Shown piece by piece: positions 50,581-51,768 of a stretch of 51,768 bases of DNA (positions are counted from its first letter, which is position 1; each line of letters opens with the position of its first letter). The stretch spans positions 1 through 51,768 of the forward strand of contig DQWH01000070.1 in NCBI GenBank assembly GCA_011042635.1, written 5' to 3'. The DNA comes from Bacteroidota bacterium. Its GTDB lineage: Bacteria > Bacteroidota > Bacteroidia > Bacteroidales > VadinHA17. The notes beneath the pieces were generated by a model that saw only the letters and a list, made by a program, of their open reading frames with translations, had not been told where the DNA came from and did no database searches. A program made the position numbers and the translations under genes.

Positions 50581-51768
50581 AAAATACCCGCACCGGAGCC
50601 CGGGAAGAACCACCGGGCAGGACATATGGATAAAAGCCGCTGTGGCCGGAGGATTCTGGGCAGCCATCGAGATCATTATCGGAAGTTTTCTTCACAATAT
50701 GCACCTGCCTTTTGCCGGATCGCTTCTCACATTTCTGGGCGTGGTGATTACCGCTTCATTTTACCGGATCTGGCCGGAAAACGGATTGCTCTGGCGTGCC
50801 GGAGTGATATGTGCCCTGATGAAATCGGTCTCTCCCAGTGCCATCATTCTGGGACCGATGATCGGAATACTGACCGAGGCGGTGATTATGGACCTGGCAT
50901 TACGCTTTATGGGCAACCGGCTTATGGCGTACATCACAGGAGGCGTTCTGGCCATGTTCAGTACCCTGATCCATAAAATAATCACCCTGCTGATCCTGTA
51001 CGGAATGAATCTGGTTCGCATTGCTGAAAACCTGTATTATTTCTCCATCAAGCAGATAGAGACCGACCGGTATACTCTCTGGATACTCCTGGCATTCATT
51101 GCGCTGTTTTACCTGGCCGGAGGCATAGCCGGAGGATGGATAGGGTACCGTACCGGGAACCGTTTGAATATGAACGCCATATCATCAGGCACTCTGAAGG
51201 GCTCCCACGACCAGCATTTTCTCAATGAAACCCCTGCCGGCCGGAAATATTCCGTATGGCTCCTTGCCGCGTATGTGCTTCTGATTCCGGCCGGCCTGAT
51301 CGTGACCTCCCGGGCTGGCTTGTGGGTGGCCGCTCTGTTAACCCTGTGCCTTACCCTGCTTGTTGCCCTGCTCTATCCCGGGTCGGTGAGAAAAATAAGG
51401 AAACCGATGTTCTGGGTGCAGTTTTTCGTTGTGATTATTTCAGCGTCATTTTTTCTCGGGAATATCGACCGGCAGGATCCCGGCTGGTCAGTAAACGGCC
51501 TGCACGAGGGGGTCAGGATGTGCCTGCGGGCTCTGATCGTGTATTTCGGTTTTTCTGCCATCAGCAATGAACTGCGGAATCCGGTGGTAACCCGCATCCT
51601 TACCCGGCGCGGACTCGAAAACCTGTATGTTTCTCTCAGCCTGGCATTTATGGTCCTGCCTCATGTAGCCAGAAAAATAACAGGTCCGCGACGGATGATC
51701 ACACGCCCGGGTGCTTCCCTGATCAGCCTGCTGAATGAAGCCGAGAGATGGCTGGAAGAGATCAGGAA
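50558..51768 (+). CDS. Membrane protein resembling a fused ECF S and T component (3' end outside window)
   Basis: An open frame runs from ATG 50558 to the window end (403 residues seen). The N-terminal half has about five helices with the feel of an ECF substrate-binding S component (SLLTFLGVVITASFYRIWPENG, SPSAIILGPMIGILTEAVIMD, MAYITGGVLAMFSTLIHKII). After a linker near residues 210-230 a second set of helices leads to NGLHEGVRMCLRALIVYFGFSAIS and LYVSLSLAFMVLPHVARKI, which recalls EcfT/CbiQ. This would be an energy-coupling uptake system whose ATPase must lie elsewhere. The 23-nt overlap with mobA suggests a link to molybdenum or its cofactor. The assignment is tentative; it could be another multi-pass family. 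Confidence 0.55.
   Translation, partial: MKSTGLDKKYPHRSPGRTTGQDIWIKAAVAGGFWAAIEIIIGSFLHNMHLPFAGSLLTFLGVVITASFYRIWPENGLLWRAGVICALMKSVSPSAIILGPMIGILTEAVIMDLALRFMGNRLMAYITGGVLAMFSTLIHKIITLLILYGMNLVRIAENLYYFSIKQIETDRYTLWILLAFIALFYLAGGIAGGWIGYRTGNRLNMNAISSGTLKGSHDQHFLNETPAGRKYSVWLLAAYVLLIPAGLIVTSRAGLWVAALLTLCLTLLVALLYPGSVRKIRKPMFWVQFFVVIISASFFLGNIDRQDPGWSVNGLHEGVRMCLRALIVYFGFSAISNELRNPVVTRILTRRGLENLYVSLSLAFMVLPHVARKITGPRRMITRPGASLISLLNEAERWLEEIR

Noticed and set aside
50626..50976. 116-residue frame within the region after mobA
   Set aside because: It is out of frame with the long membrane-protein frame that starts at 50558 and stays open to the window end; Arg/His-rich shadow.
1..51768. tRNA, rRNA, CRISPR array, insertion sequence or prophage
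   Set aside because: I saw no cloverleaf-like tRNA genes, no regularly spaced repeats, no transposase or integrase motifs, and no long intergenic stretch that could hide them.

Overview
The window comes from a member of the Bacteroidota, most likely order Bacteroidales or Marinilabiliales. The evidence is a complete type IX secretion core (porP-K-L-M-N), a DUF4270 lipoprotein, an HU/SPOR fusion protein, an SDR-type threonine dehydrogenase, and promoters with the Bacteroidota -7 box TAnnTTTG, two of them with a TTG box 21 nt upstream. I see no rRNA, tRNA, insertion sequence, prophage or CRISPR array. The chromosome looks continuous and gene-dense.

Region by region. 1-876 is the 3' end of a B12-dependent ribonucleotide reductase. 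941-3267 holds a divergent kbl/tdh pair for threonine breakdown to glycine. 3572-4567 is the HU/SPOR envelope protein. 4743-10859 is a six-gene nucleotide-sugar operon: four genes make a UDP-2,3-diacetamido-glucuronic acid type precursor, followed by galE and rmlB. 10872-14845 (minus strand) is a GT5-like protein, a DUF4270 lipoprotein and glmS. 15021-22484 is a long co-directional run: panC, panD, a YbhN-like flippase-fold protein, rfaE2, radA, two lipoproteins and a fused double-ATPase of an ABC importer. PBP1A (minus) and topA (plus) are divergent. topA is followed by an arginase-fold protein with degraded metal ligands and then by porPKLMN. 34618-39187 holds manC, an MlaE/MlaF lipid ABC pair, a trans-sulfuration enzyme and a THEP1-like NTPase.

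39188-51768 is the most interesting part and looks like an anaerobic sulfur/quinone respiration island. On the minus strand, a TAT-exported molybdopterin oxidoreductase, a four-cluster ferredoxin and an NrfD-type anchor (psrABC-like) are followed without breaks by two YeeE/YedE half-size sulfur-transport proteins and two membrane-anchored rhodanese-fold proteins. Both rhodanese-fold proteins have lost the catalytic cysteine, both are 207 residues long, and both end in the same tail, RREK(K/T)TTIQGGC. Divergent from this operon lies a TAT-type Rieske protein followed by a 910-residue fusion of a b6-type cytochrome b with a 12-haem c-type cytochrome. An FNR-type regulator sits next, with a perfect 18-bp FNR/CRP-like palindrome in the gap upstream of it. 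Then come a small cysteine-rich membrane protein, mobA (which makes the cofactor form needed by the molybdoenzyme), and a membrane protein that reads like a fused ECF S and T component, cut by the window end.

All functions are inferred from sequence motifs read by eye; no database search was possible.
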